64,000 nucleotides of DNA from Codonopsis lanceolata (GCA_013146195.2 CM028383.1:20917642-20981641), one strand, 5' to 3'. Positions 42,474 through 56,391 are shown, numbered from the stretch's first letter. Made by a program: numbers and translations. The notes: a model not told the origin generated them from the sequence alone.

Positions 42474-45400
42474 CTATCTGTAACGAAAACCCATATCCAG
42501 TTCATGACCATGCATCCCTTGGCTATGACCAACACCAAAAGGATGGATCTGCTTTGATTTTGCTCTGAGCTCCATTTCCATAAGCCTTTGGAATGCCTCC
42601 GGATGATTGCTTCCACCACCGGCGTCAGGAGCTGAATGCAACACCAAATATGATACTTGTGTGAGCAGATATCAAAAATGTGATTCAACCTTGAGAAGAG
42701 AGTTATCACACCAATAAATGGAAAAAATAGAGGTTGCTCAGGTACAACTAAACACAAATGCGTACGGAAAATAATAACAATACAGAAATGTGTGTTACCA
42801 TAGAGCACTGAACTGCATTCTGTTTCTTTTTCGTTCTTTATTTTCAGATATATACAAAGTGCAAAAAAAAGTGCAAGCCAGCTACCACCAAATTTCATAC
42901 CGAGTGCATCCACACCACCACTTTCAAATCATAAGGATATCGTAAATTATCCATATGTAACTTCCAAATGAAATGCTTGGTTGGTTGATTGGGGTAGAGG
43001 CTTTTGTGTTTTTTTTTTTGTGGGGGGGGGGGGTGAATTAAGCTGGATATCAAAAGCATGTCCATGGTAGTAAATACTAGAGGAGGCAGGCTAGGCTGGG
43101 CTATTTGGTCATGTGGTTCAAATGGGGGCGATAGCCAATAAATGGGTTTGGTCACCCATTTGAATAACACTCCCTTTGTTCCGGGCAAAGAGTCTACTAT
43201 TCCATTTTGAGATGTTTCACCGAAAGAGTCCACTCTAAAAAATTAAGACATAAAAATGTCATTTTATTACCTAATGAACTACTAAAAATGTTATTTTCTT
43301 AAAAAGTTTGACTTTCAAACGGAAACTCTTTGCCCGGAACGGAGGGAGTAACAAATATCAACAAAAAAAGAAGCAACAAACATACATTTCAAAACTGCAT
43401 TCCGAGGTGCCACAATTTAAAACATTACTCCCTCCCTAGATTGAGTGTCTCATTTTTATATTTTGCACGAAATTAAGAAAGTTGACCTAGGTTATTGTAG
43501 TGATCTAGGTTGCATGGACACAGATACGCGGACACTAGACACGGGGATACACGGTTTTTGAAAAAATATAGGACATGGGTATGGGGTAATGTGTAAATAT
43601 TTAAAATATAAGGAACAAAATGTAAATATTCAAAATATATGACCAAATTATAAATATTAAAAACAATAAGCACAAAATAAATATTTCTATTTTCTAACAT
43701 ACCAAGATGTAAATAGAGACTATACACTGAATCTCTGTATAAAGACTCACATTCACAATGTATTATATACATCGAAGAGAGAGAAGAGAGAAACATACTA
43801 TACACTGAATCGAAGCTTCAAAGGAAGAAAGTCAGAAATTTCAAAAACCCTTTCACAAAATCGACAAGACGACAACAAACAAAGAGGCGAAGATTGAAGA
43901 ATACTTGATTCAGATGGTTCGAACTTCGAATCAAAGGGAGAGGAGGTGCACGTAGGGAGAGAAGGTCAAAGGGGGCAAGTGGTCGGCGGCAGAGGCGGAT
44001 CTGTCGATGGTCGGCGACGATTGGGATTTCAGAGGCTAGGGCACGTTTTGAGTCTTCGTCTCTTTGAGAGGAGTGAGGAGTTGCAGACAATATCGATTTT
44101 TTTCGACAATATCGCATATACCCAAACATGTCCGACTTTAAAGCTACGTATCTCGACCTCCAAGGCCGTACCCGTGTCCGTTACCAATCTTTTCGAAAAT
44201 CCAAATACGACCCCAAAATGTATTCTGGGCCGTATCCGGCGTGTTCGAGCTGTATCTGTCTCCACACCGTGTCGGACACAGAAACGGCTGCCATAGGTAG
44301 TAATACATTTACATATGTACCCTTGGTGTGCATACCATAGTAGTGCAAGTTCACATTAGGACACCATAAATAGAAAAATATGCTTCAAATTTTCATTTGA
44401 AAAACAATCGGTTAGTCAAAGCAAAAGGTCAAAACAAGACAATAATTTAGGAACGGCCAGATATATGGTATGCTTACTATAAATGCAGCACATGCATACC
44501 TATTTATCTTGAGAACTTGGCCAATACAAAATAGGGTGGGCACCCATCTTAGTCCATTTTTGCCCATGAAATATAGGCGGATTGGAATGTGCAGCCCATT
44601 TGAGCCCGCTAACAAATCTACAGAGGCCCATACCTAACTACTTTAGGGCAGAGGACTGAGAGAGTAAATGGGTATGGGCAGAAATTGCCACCCTTAGGAA
44701 ATACCTAATAACTTCCCACACCACTAACACATGATAATTACAAGTTCTAAAGTGCAGCTCCAGCACCTTTTCAATTATAATTCATGTAGTCCCTTGTTAT
44801 CTAATTAAAACCAAAATATAACTCCCTCCTTTCGACTTCAAAATTATGTTTTCAATCGCCATCACTTTCAACTTTACCCTCCACATGTACTATAAGCATC
44901 TTGTGTGTGCTCGAGCATTTACGTAACCATAATCAGATTGAATTATACTACTAATTCACTTGATTATTAGATTTTTCAAACGTGGACTCAATGATCAAAA
45001 AAGAGGGAGTAACTCTAAAGATGCTATGGAAGACTGTCACCAGAGGTCTATCCAATCTAATGAACTTGAGAATTTTAGAATTCAAATGGTCAAGTTGGGC
45101 ATCTGCGTGTCCAACTTTCAGACATCGACTGAGGTAAAAGAAGTAGATGATAAACAACTTTCAAGTACATTTTTTGTAATATAAGAAATGGAATGTTAGT
45201 ACCTATGATGCACGGGCACGGCAGGTTGGAGGCGTTTTCCGTGTTGGACACGGCAGATACGGCCCCAAATACGTTTTGGGGCCGAATTTGAATTTTTGAA
45301 ACTTTTGGACATGAACACGGGTACGGGGCTAAGACAGTCGTCATACATACCTGGAGGTCGGACACGGCTGGGGGTATATTTGTCGACTACAAATCGTAAT

Positions 45401-48400
45401 CGTCATTCCTCGCTTCGTCAGTCCTTAGTCCCTCGAATCCCCTCAAATAGACGGCGATCAAAACGAGCCCTAGCCCCCTCAAATCCCCTCGTTGCCGACC
45501 ATCTAACCAACGACCTCTGCCGCTGGCCGGGCCCCTTTGCCCCCTTTGACCTTCGCTCCCTGTGCGTGACCTGTGTCTGTCTTCGATTCGAAGTTCGAAA
45601 CATCAAGGTCTTCGTCTCTTCACGTCTTCTGAATCAGCCACAGCCAGGTATTTAAAGAAGCCGAAGATAACGTTGAAGAATAGAATTATGCTACTTATGT
45701 TTTGAATATTTGATGCCTACTTATGTTGAATATTTGTACTAAACGAGTATTTATGCTACTTTGCATGTTAACATTTTGGTATGTTGGAAGTATTTATTTT
45801 GTGGTTATAGTTTTTAATATTTATAATTTGGTCCTTATATTTTGAATATTTACATTTTGGTCCTTATAGTTTGAATATTTACACATTACCCCCCGTACCC
45901 ATGTCCTATATTTTTTGAAAATTGCGTATCTCCGTGTCCCGTGCAACATAGGTTAGTACACCCTCTTTTCCATGTAAAGAGTTCACTATTTTATTTTGGC
46001 ATGTTCCATTTAAGATTCACTTCAAAATTATGACCAACTCCAAGGATACCAACAAATCTCTTAGTTATTACTCCCTCCATCCCAATAGAAGAGATCTTGA
46101 CTTTTTTAGTCACTTTGACCAATTTTTGGATGTATATTTAACATTTTTTACTTGGTTCAAGGAAATAAAACTATAACCTTCTGGAAACTACAGTAAAAGC
46201 ACTGTAATCATGTTTCATATAATTTTTGAAAAAACAATCTCGAATATCTAGCCAAAAAAAATTCAAATGGACCATAAAGATTAAAGTGTACCTCTCCAAT
46301 TGGGGAGGAGGAAGTATATTTTTCAATAGTGGACTCTTTCAGTAGAAAGGACTCAAGGAGGGGATGCATAACTTAACGTAGTCTAAAACCTTCCACGTAT
46401 AACTTGGGGAAAGATTCAACTAATTTGTATATCAAAGACAAAGCTACTTCATTGTGGATCTCAATCACTAACCATCAACATAAAATATTTAAAGATTAAG
46501 AGTAATATAGGGAAAGACAAGGACAGGAAACAGTAGAGCAGAGGCGAGACTTTACCAGGTAGTGGCATCCCAAGGCCACCAATGTTGGGTTGGCGATGAC
46601 TAAAAGGGAATCCTTGCAACGTGTCCTGCTCCTGAGCTAAATTTGTCACCTGATGGCTAGGATGTGTAGGCAGCGGTGAACCCCTGGGAAATTCATGTAA
46701 TAGGTGAGGTGGGGGGAAATTGCCTGGTACTTGCATCTGCTGTAACATTTGTTGATGAGTGGGAGGATCAAACCCTGTTACCCTTGTGTCAGGGTGATGG
46801 AAAGGAGGACGGAGCATACTCGCATGGAATGGATGATTGGGAGGAGTATCATGTTGACCAACGTGCTCAGGAAACCTCATTTGGGAATTAATATGAGCAG
46901 GATGAGGATCAGAAGAATGGAACAAGGTCCTTCGATGATGACTCATCTGCAGGCCATGAATATGTGGAGGTGAAGGTTGGGCATGAAGATTTTGGTATTG
47001 TCTGTCAGGTTCCAATAGGTCGAAAGGCCCCCGACCAAAAGGATGACCTTCCTGAGCCGCCATAGACCGTTCACCTCTAAAACCAGATTTGAGAGCTGCC
47101 AACTTCTCCGCTATATCAATTGGTCCGTTAGAAAATAAAAATTCTCTTGGATAGGAATTTCCAAACATTGACTTGTGCTGGTTCATAGAATCTCCAAGTG
47201 TAATCAAGCTCTCCTCTTCAGGCAACTGGATTTCAACTGCCCCATCAAAGCCAGTGTGCCTAGGCACTACTTTACTTTGGAACTGCAATGAGTCTACCTC
47301 TGTTCGAGGATCATCAAATCGTGACCAATTTTCTATTTTATCCGATTTAGTAGGTTGTTTCTGATTAGATAAAATATCACTTTCATGAGTTCTCCTATTG
47401 GGTCCAACCACATCTACTGTGGAAGAAAAAGAACCATCATCAGATAACCCATGAGGCTCAGTAATGTCGGCTCTAGCAGACCCGGCAGAGCCCCTTTGAA
47501 CAGAAACTGGAGCATTAACTGACTGCAGCTCCTTCATAAAAGCAGTACCAAAAAGTGTTTCGAGAGTAAGACTCTGACCCGAATTGTGAATATTTTCGAC
47601 ATTTGCCTGTTTTGGCATGTCAAGCAGAATATTACCACCACCCGCTTCAGAAACCAAGGGTTGTTCTAAGGATCCAATGTCTACATTGGTGGATGGTCTC
47701 ATAGCTTCTAAGCCTGTACCCTTCTGTAATAGCGAAAGCAGGTGGTGAGATGCATTGCTATCAACTGCTTTCGTGTGTTGAGTATCTGGCGCAGAAATGG
47801 TCCAATCTTGAACAACTGGCTGCGAAATTGAACTTTTATCACTATATTCAAACAGGATTGTTTGCTCAAGGTCTTCACAAGTAAGAATTACAGGAGTAGA
47901 AGGAATAGCATCCTTAGTACTGTTGTAAAACTGCTCAGAGGTCTCCGTTGCGGCTGAGGGTATACTGGCAGTACTCCTGTTTGTAATTTCAGAACTCTCA
48001 TAGGAAAATTCTGGTGGAATTAGCTCAGTAGCTTTTGTCGAAGAAACTTGAGATCCAACTTTCTCACCACCAACAATTAGCGAAAGCAAATCATTTGGTC
48101 TACCAGATGAGAGGTCATCCATAAGCTTTTTTTCTGCAAAAATAATTAAGAAAGAACAACAAAAGGCAGCCACTTAAAATGAAAGTACCCTGATGAGCTT
48201 AATGTAAAATAGCATCACTATGTTTGAACCTATTGTAAGTGAGTGAGTGCGTGCATGAGAGAGAGAGAGAGAGTGCATACCGTCCTCATTAAACCACTGG
48301 GCAAATTTTGAAGACCGGGAGTTACTAGGGCTCCAAATCTCATCTGGCTTGCTATCAGGATGCTGATAAAAACCAAATGCAAGAGGAGTCGGATTCTCAG

Positions 48401-51400
48401 TGTAAGTTAACTAGATATGAAAATTTGCTCACAGCTTTAACTTCTCAATATGTGCAAGTCAACTACAGTATTTTCACCATTTATATTTCTTGGCAATGAA
48501 GTATGCATGTCAGATGACAAATGTGGTAAACGAGGTGCAAAAGTCATTCAAGAACCTTGACATTGGTCGCGTTGATCAAATCCAAATATTTTGTCATAAA
48601 AAATCTAAGCCCAATGTAATGAATGTCCAAGGCCATGATTGGATGTATGAGCTGCAGCCTGCAGCCTTGTAAGCATTTTAAGGATTTTCATTTCCCCCAA
48701 ATGATTTGGACTCTAAACGCACCTACCAAGCAAGAGAGATTCTGTTTGAAAACACCCACGGCAGCCCTCTCTCTCTCAATAACACCAGATCCAGAACAAA
48801 AAAATAAGAGGAAATTGCACAGGCACCAGTTCTTTTTGATAAATATGGATTCTTTCAAAGAAAACTTCACCCGAAGTCCTTACTAACAAGGGAAATGAGA
48901 GAAAAGGAAAAAGAACTGAATACAAAACACTTTGTCAGAAAAATAATGTAATGACATTGGCAATGGCTATCAAACTCGATTCTCAATTATTAGCACTATA
49001 CTTGATTCCACGTTTAACAGAAGTACATTAAGTTACATTTGTCTTCATTAGGAGGTTTTCACTTTTCTGAACTACGAGCATCCACAACTTTGTAAATATG
49101 AAATAATATATTACACACAATTTTGGAAAGATAAGTTGCCAGCCAATTGCCAACCACTCAAAATTATCATACCAGAAAAATAAAAATCAGCCAAGTACAA
49201 AATAATCAAAATACAGTCCACAGCTTAACTTTATAGATAGACGCCAATACCATCATAACTAAATGTATGAACATATAGTAAAATGAGTGAATTTTGAATA
49301 TTAAAAAAAATTAAGGTTATATGAATGATGGCACCAGAATGTAGTCACATTATTTAGAACACAAGGAGTTAGAGAGAACATTGAGTAGAGTCCGGCTCAA
49401 CAAAAACGATTACCTCAATGAAACCTGAGGAAGCACCCATGTTTACTGTTGAAGCACCACCGAAAAGTTTTTCCAGGATGGATGCTGAAGTTTCCTTAGT
49501 AGAGTTGCTGACAATATTATTCTTATCTCCTGTCAGCTTCTTGGTCATAAGCTCAATAACTTCACCGTCCTCTAAAGTTTCATCGACTTCTGAAAGACCA
49601 GATATCTTGTACAGATGATTGTCCAAGGTAAGCTTCTCCGTAGGAAGTTTTAATTTTGATGGTGAATTCGCCATGTCTATGCCCCAGTTAGGATTTGGTA
49701 CATGAATATTCTTGTCATTGAGATGCTTCTCAGATAAATCCATTTCGGTTGCTGATTGTCTGTCCCCTTGATTATCTAAAGTTCCATTTTGCACTAGTTT
49801 AGCCTTGGCATGCAAACGTATTTCCTCAACTTCAGGTTTGGGAACCTGCAAAAATGGATAAGGAGCATATACACATCAATCTAAATTAAAAAACATAGCA
49901 AGAATAGAACTAGACTTGGCTCAGTAATTAAAACACTGTGTTCTAGACTTCTAGTATCTGAAATTGACAATGTAAGTATGGAACATATAGCAACAGCTAC
50001 AAAGAATTACAATTTGAATAAATTCCTGTCACAAAGCTAGCCAAATTTAGCATCAGCCTAATCCTGGATATCAAAACCTTTTATATAAAAACATGTCTTC
50101 ACATCCAAGCCTAATTAGTAAGTTACTTTTGTATGTTTGTTTAACTAATTATTTAGCTATATACTTTGCAGAGGGGTTCTATTCATATGTCAGTAACTTT
50201 TTATACAAAAACATGTCCTCTATCCCAAAAGTGTCATGTTTGACCGAGCACAGATTTAGAATAACTAGTTGACTCTATTATACTCCCTCCGTTCTGGGTA
50301 AAGAGTCCCCGTTTGAAAACTCTTTAAGAAAATAACATTTTTAGTAGTCCATTGGTAATAAAATAACAGTTTTATGCCTTAATTTTTGAAAGTGGACTCT
50401 TTAAGTGAAACATCTCAAAATGGAATTGTGGACTTTTTGCTCGGAACGGAGGGAGTAAATATTAAGATGATATGTATTTTATAAGGATGCCCATATGTTA
50501 ATGGGACTCATCAATTAAAGTAGGAATCAAATCAAGGGTAAAATGGTAAAAGTAACATCCAAAAAAAAAGATAAGAAAGTTGACACTTTTTCTGGAACAG
50601 CCTAAAAAGGAAAGGTGGACTATTTTTTTAGGAACGGAGGGAGTAACTGATAACAGGAGAAATTAACTTAAACATAATATTTTTGACCTCCTTGTGCATC
50701 CCTTTTAATGAGGATCAGGAGGAACTACCATGAACTTGGCAGAGGGGTTCTATTCATATGTCAGTAAACTGCATACTGTAGTTTGAAATCTAAAAGGTAA
50801 TCTTCGTTGTGTACGTACAAATTACAAAGTTAATATTGACATTTATGATTTCCTTGTTTAACTGTTAACAATGGTACATTTTTTATTTCCAAAACATGAA
50901 ACTTATAAAGCTCGTAGCGTAAGGGGAGCCTAGGGTTCAGTATCAATATGTTCAGTACCTTGGTGAGAAGTATTTTGCATATTTTTAGTGTGACAACTCT
51001 CTTTCCCAATCTATTTAGTGGAACATAAATTTTCAGTGGTAGCTCCTTGCAAAAGGAAAGGAGGAGACACTTATGAGCAAAAATATCAGTCTCAATTAAG
51101 GTGAAGGAAATGACGTAAGAGTTGTTACCTGAAAACGTACAAACTATTTCTAACAAAGATTAAGAGAACTGATTAACTAAATCACATCAAAGGAAAAGGC
51201 TCAGACAAAGTAAACCCCCTAAGGAAGAAAAGATAACAAGCCAGGCTTCACAGAAAATGCATTCATCCTGGTCATCACCATTTCCAGACAAACAAGGCCT
51301 CCAACATCGAAGTACAGCAGCATTATGTGAGAGAGGCGAAACTACATGTTTTATCCATTGTTTCAAGGGCTCATGAAGACAATGTTACATATACATAACA

Positions 51401-52349
51401 GCGTTTGAGGGATGCAGATAATCAATAGACAACTAATGAGAGCTCATGACTAACACTTGCCTCTTTTTCATGAACTCTGACGAACGTTTTCGGGCCAGAA
51501 CTCTTCTCCAGAACGGTGCTTCTAAAACCTGGAGGAACAAGTGGTCTGGACGTGGAACCTTGAGATTTTCCAGAATCATTATCTGAAACAGCTACAGTCC
51601 CCGAATCCAATTCATTGTCTGTCTCCAAAAGTCCCTTATCCTCTTTGGGCTCCTCCACCAATACAGTAAGGTCAGAAAGACCATCACTTATGTGTTTGTT
51701 TGTATTCACTTTGTGCTTTTCTTGGAGCACTTTCTGCTGTTCCTTCCTCATCAACTCGAACGAAGCTGGAGAAAGTACCAGAATAAGTTAATCAGAGGTC
51801 AGGTGCCATTTGTAAAACAGATTATCATGATCAGTGAATAACTAGCAGTTGACCATAACTCTGCGGGGGAAAAAAAGTTATCACCTCTTCTCCGTCTCTC
51901 TTCTTCTGCTCTGTCCTGACTTGTACACTCACTAGAACCAAAGGTCTCGTCATTCAATGAGTCTGTCACGTTACTGCGGGCATGAGGCACAGCCTGAAAA
52001 TAGCACAGGTGAATATACCCAATGAGAGGTTTAGTTTAATAAAGCATCCATCAAGCCTCAATACTATATATACAAAATGCTGCAGAAAGCTTTAGACATG
52101 ATAAAAGCCGACAAGAGAATGAAGTTTTCTGAAAATAAATAACTGCAAAGTTAACCTTAAAAGGACGAGGAGGATGATATGGTTCAGTACTCTTATTGAG
52201 TTGGTTGTGATCGTTTGCTTGAACCTTTGGACCAGTTGCCCCAGCTGCAAATCCAGCAGGTCTTGGAAAAGAACCACTGCCGAGAAGCCCATCATGCTCA
52301 GAGTTCTGCCAAGGGCGCCGAGACTGGTTGCCATAACGCCGTCCAGAAT
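42474..52349 (-). CDS. CBE1: CBE1 / At4g01290-family protein (plant eIF4E-binding, 4E-T-like), 3' seven exons
   Basis: Seven exons on the minus strand join without stop or phase error: 52349-52156, 51993-51885, 51765-51461, 49845-49414, 48362-48281, 48133-46556, 42631-42474, about 951 codons to a TAG. Recognised parts are RRYGNQSRRPWQNSEHDGLL, SFELMRKEQQKVLQEKHK, SRPLVPPGFRSTVLEK, KFAQWFNEDEKKLMDDLSSG then RPNDLLSLI, a long Pro/His/Gln-rich C-terminal region, and the end GHELDMGFRYR. These fit the plant CBE1 family, cytoplasmic proteins that bind cap-binding eIF4E and resemble animal 4E-T. The first exon shown begins with two bases of a codon, so upstream exons exist; I find none up to 64000, and the N-terminal eIF4E-binding motif is not visible. 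The 51460-49846 intron has a GC donor (GAG|GCAAGT); the others are GT-AG. The family name is from memory of conserved blocks; the gene structure itself is clear. Confidence 0.85.
43170..43348. mobile_element. Stowaway-like MITE in the last intron of the CBE1-like gene
   Basis: Inverted ends CTCCCTTTGTTCCGGGCAAA and TTTGCCCGGAACGGAGGGAG, 179 bases, TA at the right side (43349-43350) and CA at the left. Same family as 50283-50455. Confidence 0.87.
43505..44296 (+). mobile_element. Non-autonomous hAT element, copy 1
   Basis: 8-bp flanks GTAGTGAT (43497-43504) and GTAGTAAT (44297-44304), one mismatch. The ends are inverted, CTAGGTTGCATGG and its degenerate complement at 44284-44296. It aligns over its whole length with the reverse complement of 45203-45951. 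The GC-rich centre gives chance frames on both strands, none with a known domain. Confidence 0.87.
45203..45951 (-). mobile_element. Non-autonomous hAT element, copy 2, opposite orientation
   Basis: Perfect 8-bp target duplication GTTAGTAC at 45195-45202 and 45952-45959. TIRs CTATGATGCACGGGCACGG and, at the other end, CTATGTTGCACGGGACACGG read inward. No transposase. It lies 906 bases from copy 1 in the same intron. Confidence 0.92.
46071..46314. mobile_element. Stowaway-like MITE
   Basis: CTCCCTCCATCCCAATAGAA at the left and a complementary TTGGGGAGGAGGAAG at the right, flanked by TA on both sides (46069-46070, 46315-46316). Intronic, near the donor at 46555. Confidence 0.8.
50283..50455. 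mobile_element. Stowaway-like MITE in the GC-AG intron
   Basis: CTCCCTCCGTTCTGGGTAAA and its complement GCTCGGAACGGAGGGAG, flanked by TA at both sides (50281-50282, 50456-50457), 173 bases. A further end-like piece, GGAACGGAGGGAG followed by TA, lies at 50631-50645, probably half of a second copy of a related MITE. Confidence 0.88.
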
Positions 52350-53515
52350 CTGGACAAGAATAATGAAGTATGAATACAGATGCTATCTGTCATCTGTAGA
52401 TAATATGATCTAGGGAACCTCTGAAATTCGAGAGGTTTCAGATTATCTAATGATGATACACTGTTGTTTATGGTGCCATAAGTGGGAGCACACCAATGGA
52501 GTGAGAAGAAAGCAATATATATATATATATATATATAAGCAGCCACCATGAAGAACCTAAAATGAGAAATTGTGAGGAATATTAGGTGAGTAGCTCCGAA
52601 TAGAGCTGTGATTTTGTGAACAAAGTCAACCCCAACCAAGCTTTAATATTACAAGATTGACCCATCAACGGCCTAGACTAGCTTGACCGAGTTTAAGCCC
52701 GCTGAAAAGCCATGTGAAATTGCACTATTACACAAATTAGATTTTACATGATTTGTATTCAAAACTGACTAGCTGTTCATAAGATTTCTTGCAAAGCGAA
52801 TGCAAGATCTGCAGAACTTTGAGCATGACTTTAAAGCTAGATCATCTGAGCAATAAGTTAACTTGCAATAACTTATACCTAATTAAAGTCTTACATGTAT
52901 CTAGTTCTAGTCCCATGCTCATCATTTGAGTGATTCCATAGTTCTGAATCTTCTGATTATAAAAACAAACTAATAAGTCTTGTATATATTTCTGAAAGTA
53001 AAAGCTTGATCGATGAGCTAAAAGATCAGCATACAGATAAACACTTTAACAATCTTTTTTTTTTTGAATAAAATAAATCTTCGGAGAATTAAGTCACCTT
53101 CACCATCAAGATAAATTCAGTAGTAAACCCTTTGGAAGCCATCGACTGCTGAACCTAGGTGGATCAGATAATGCTTAACGGTTAATGTGCTCAAGGGAAC
53201 TCCGACAACTTTTCAAAGAGATAAAACCATTTCAACAGATAACCCTATCATCCGTGAAGACAGACCTTGATGCACTACCAATTGCCCGGCAAAAGCGAGA
53301 AAGAGCATTTTCATACTAGCTTGGCTGCCCTTCTATTTCCTGTCTATAAGCCTGAGGAAGGTTCATACACCTTGCAGTAATAACTATGGGCCAAGGTTTA
53401 CATATGGAAAAGAGCCTTCTTCCATAAGCATATCAGAAACCCTTAATAAGATCCTAAATTTACTTGTTTTGAACGGACTAATCCAAAATTGATGAAATCC
53501 ATTAATTTCTCAAGG
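52350..53515. other. Intron or upstream sequence of the CBE1-like gene
   Basis: AT-rich, no exon recognised on the minus strand. Includes a (TA)n tract at 52515-52537. The first visible exon has a good acceptor (TTGTCCAG) at its 5' edge, so this is intron unless the gene is 5'-truncated. Confidence 0.6.
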
Positions 53516-53669
53516 TTTTGGAATTTAGGAAAAGATGGAGAGGGACTTCTTGTGGGAGGGTCAAGGGGAGGAGCATTTTTTGATAAAGGTAAATGTATAT
53601 AAATATCAGAGCGTCAAAACAGGTGACGCGTCTTATATACAAAGGAGAAAAAAGACAAAAGACTAACTA

Positions 53670-54941
53670 TCATAAAGGAAAGTTCTGCACAAAATCTACA
53701 AAAGAGGAAGACGGGGGAGAATGTAAGTGCCCAGCCCTTGTACACCACACAAATAGGAGATGAAGCAGAGCACTCTTCAAATTTGAAATAGATCCTTCCT
53801 CGTTATCAAAAGCTCTCCGATTTCTTTCCTTCCATATTGTCCACCACACCCCCAACGGAGCAACCTCCCACAAAAGTTTTCTTTCCTTCCTACGCCAAAA
53901 ATACCTCCAGCTCCACAGCAAATCTTTGGAGGCCTCCGGGAGTACCCACTCCACTTTGAACAAGCGGAACAAAAGGTTCCACAGTTCCCCAACCACCGGG
54001 CAGTGCAAAACCAAGTGATTTACACTCTCCTTGCACAAGAAGCATCTGTTAACATATATCATCCCTCTTTTCCTCAGGTTATCCCCGGTTAGAATAGCCT
54101 CGTTCGCCACTTCCAAAGTAAAAAAGGCTACGCGACTTGGAGCTACCGTCTTCCACACCGACTTCCATGGAAAAGATGACCAATCTCTATTTGACAGTTT
54201 GGCATAATAACCTTTCACTAAGAATTTGTTGTCCTTCGACCCTCTCCAAACCACCCTATCAGACTCGCCACCAACTTTTTGAGCGTAAAGGAGCTCAAAG
54301 AATCTAGTCACCGAATCCATTTCCCAATCCTGAAAATTTCTTCTAAACATCGGGTTCCAGGATACTCGACCTCCCTCTAAAGAGAGCACCGAGCTGATCA
54401 AACTATTCCTTTCCCTAGACAAGGAGAAGAGCTCTGGAAATGATCTGGATAACACCTCGTCTCCACACCATAACTCTTTCCAAAATTCCACCTTCGCCCC
54501 CGACCCAATCTCGAATGAAATTTTCCTACCAAAAGCATTCCAGCCTTTACTAATACCTTTCCATACTCCTGCCCCAAAAGCTTCGGAGACCTCTGCTGGA
54601 AACCACAATTGATTCCCTAAGCCATATTTACTCTCCACCACTTTACTCCATAAGGCCCCCTTATCTACCAAGTATCTCCACAACCACTTCCCAAGCAGGG
54701 CTTCATTAAACAATTTGAGATTTTTCACTCCTAAGCCCCCTTTCTCCAAATCAGAGCAAACTATGTCCCAATTAACAAGATGAAATTTCCACACTGTCGA
54801 CCAACCATCCCACAAAAAATCCCTTTCCATCTTCTCTAATCTATTACGAACCGAAGCTGGGATTACGAAGAGTGACAGAAAGTACGTAGGCAAATTCGAG
54901 AGAGTATTTTTCACCAACACCAATCTCCCCCCTTTCGACAA
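53670..54941 (-). pseudogene. LINE ORF2 C-terminal part (zf-RVT)
   Basis: 423 open codons: MSKGGRLVLVKNTLSNLPTY, MERDFLWDGW, FHLVNWDIVCSDLEKGGLGV, then the zinc-binding region RKRGMIYVNRCFLCKESVNH then LVLHCPV and WWTIWKERNRRAFD, ending 30-40 residues later. This is the domain following RT in plant L1 elements, implicated in RNA/DNA binding. Longest open piece of this copy; an in-frame stop lies immediately upstream. Confidence 0.9.
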
Positions 54942-55163
54942 ATACTACTTCTTCCACCCCGCCAAACGATGTTCGAATCTAGCAACCACTGAGTTCCATA
55001 CATTCTTGTTCTAATACGTGGCTCCGATAGGCAAACCAAGGTACACAAACGGAAGATAGGCAACCTTGCATCCGAAAAAAGAAGTCAAAGCGTTAACATC
55101 CTGAACATCGCCCACTGGAATTATATCACTTTTGGAAATATTGATGCGCAACCCAGAAGCCGC

Positions 55164-56391
55164 CTAAAAGAAAAGCAGCACCATCCTAAGATAGCCCATT
55201 TGGGACTGCTCCGCACCGCAAAAAACTAGAGTGTCGTCTGCAAAGAGGAGATGAGACACCAAAGTCTCCGTAGAGTTTTCCCCACCCACTTTGAACCCAC
55301 TGATGTAGCCACCCAAAGCAGCTTTCTCCATAAGTTTGCTAAGGGCCTCCATGACTATGATGAACAAAAAAGGGGAGAGGGGATCTCCTTGTCTCAAACC
55401 CCTCGAGCTCGGGAAAAAACCTGCGGAATCTCCATTGACCAACACCGAGAACCTAGCCGAAGATATGCAAAACTGGATCCATCTCCTCCACTTGAAACCG
55501 AAGCCCATCCTTTCCATAAGGTGTAACAAAAAACCCCAATTTACATGATCATATGCCTTTTCTATATCCAGCTTGCATAGAATCCCCGGAACGCCACTTT
55601 TTAATTAGCATCCACAATTTCATTGGCAATCAAAGATGCATCGAGAATTTGCCTCTCCATGACAAAAGCATGATGGGAATCGAAGATGATCTTGCCCAAC
55701 ACCTTCCTCAACCTCTGAGACATCACCTTGGAAATGAGCTTGTACACCCCGCCGCCAACTAGACTGATAGGCCTGAAGTCCTTGACGTCACTGGCTCCTT
55801 TTTTCTTAGGAATCATCACAATAAAGGTAGAGTTCAGGCTCTTCTCAAACCGAAAGTTATCGTGGAAATGATTAAAACCTTCGAATGTCGTCTTTCACTA
55901 CTTCCCAAAGAATGCTAAAAAATGCCAAGGAGAAACCATCTGGCTTGGAGCTTTATCTCCACTCAAGCTACGCAAAGCTGCCACTAATTCCTCCTCTGAA
56001 AAGCACATTCGCACCAACCGCATCTGCGAGCTTAGAGATTTGAAGCCGACACCGCCCAAATCAGCTTTCCATTCACTACGTCCTTGTAGATTCGATAGAA
56101 CTCCACAATGCCTTTCTTTACCTCTACAGGATCTTGCAAAATTATACCATCTATGGTGACCTTATGGATCTGGTTTGCTGCATAATGAACACTCACCATA
56201 CGTTGAAAAAATTTAGTATTTCTATCTCCCTCCCTTAGCCACTGAATACGGGATTTTTGCCTCCAACTAATCTCCTCACTTTTAAGAAGACGTTCAAGCT
56301 CTACAATGATTTTCTCTCTACGACTTACCTCGACCTCATAACTCTCTTCTCTCCCAGTACTTTCATCTATACTCCTTATCTTCTCTTCCAC
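55164..56391 (-). pseudogene. LINE ORF2 reverse transcriptase part (broken)
   Basis: In minus-strand order: a linker with ISWRQKSRIQWLREGDRNTK then FFQRMVSVH (about 56280-56180); RT start DFRPISLVGGGVYKLISKVM near 55780; QGDPLSPFLFIIVMEAL and the catalytic LLFADDTLVF near 55230. Stops and frameshifts separate the pieces (around 55600, 55540 and 55830-56030). Both catalytic aspartates are still present. Confidence 0.88.

Noticed and set aside
43818..44296. Overlapping frames of 100-116 codons on both strands
   Set aside because: They lie inside a non-autonomous hAT element with a GC-rich centre; frames on both strands show chance openness, and the second copy does not keep them.
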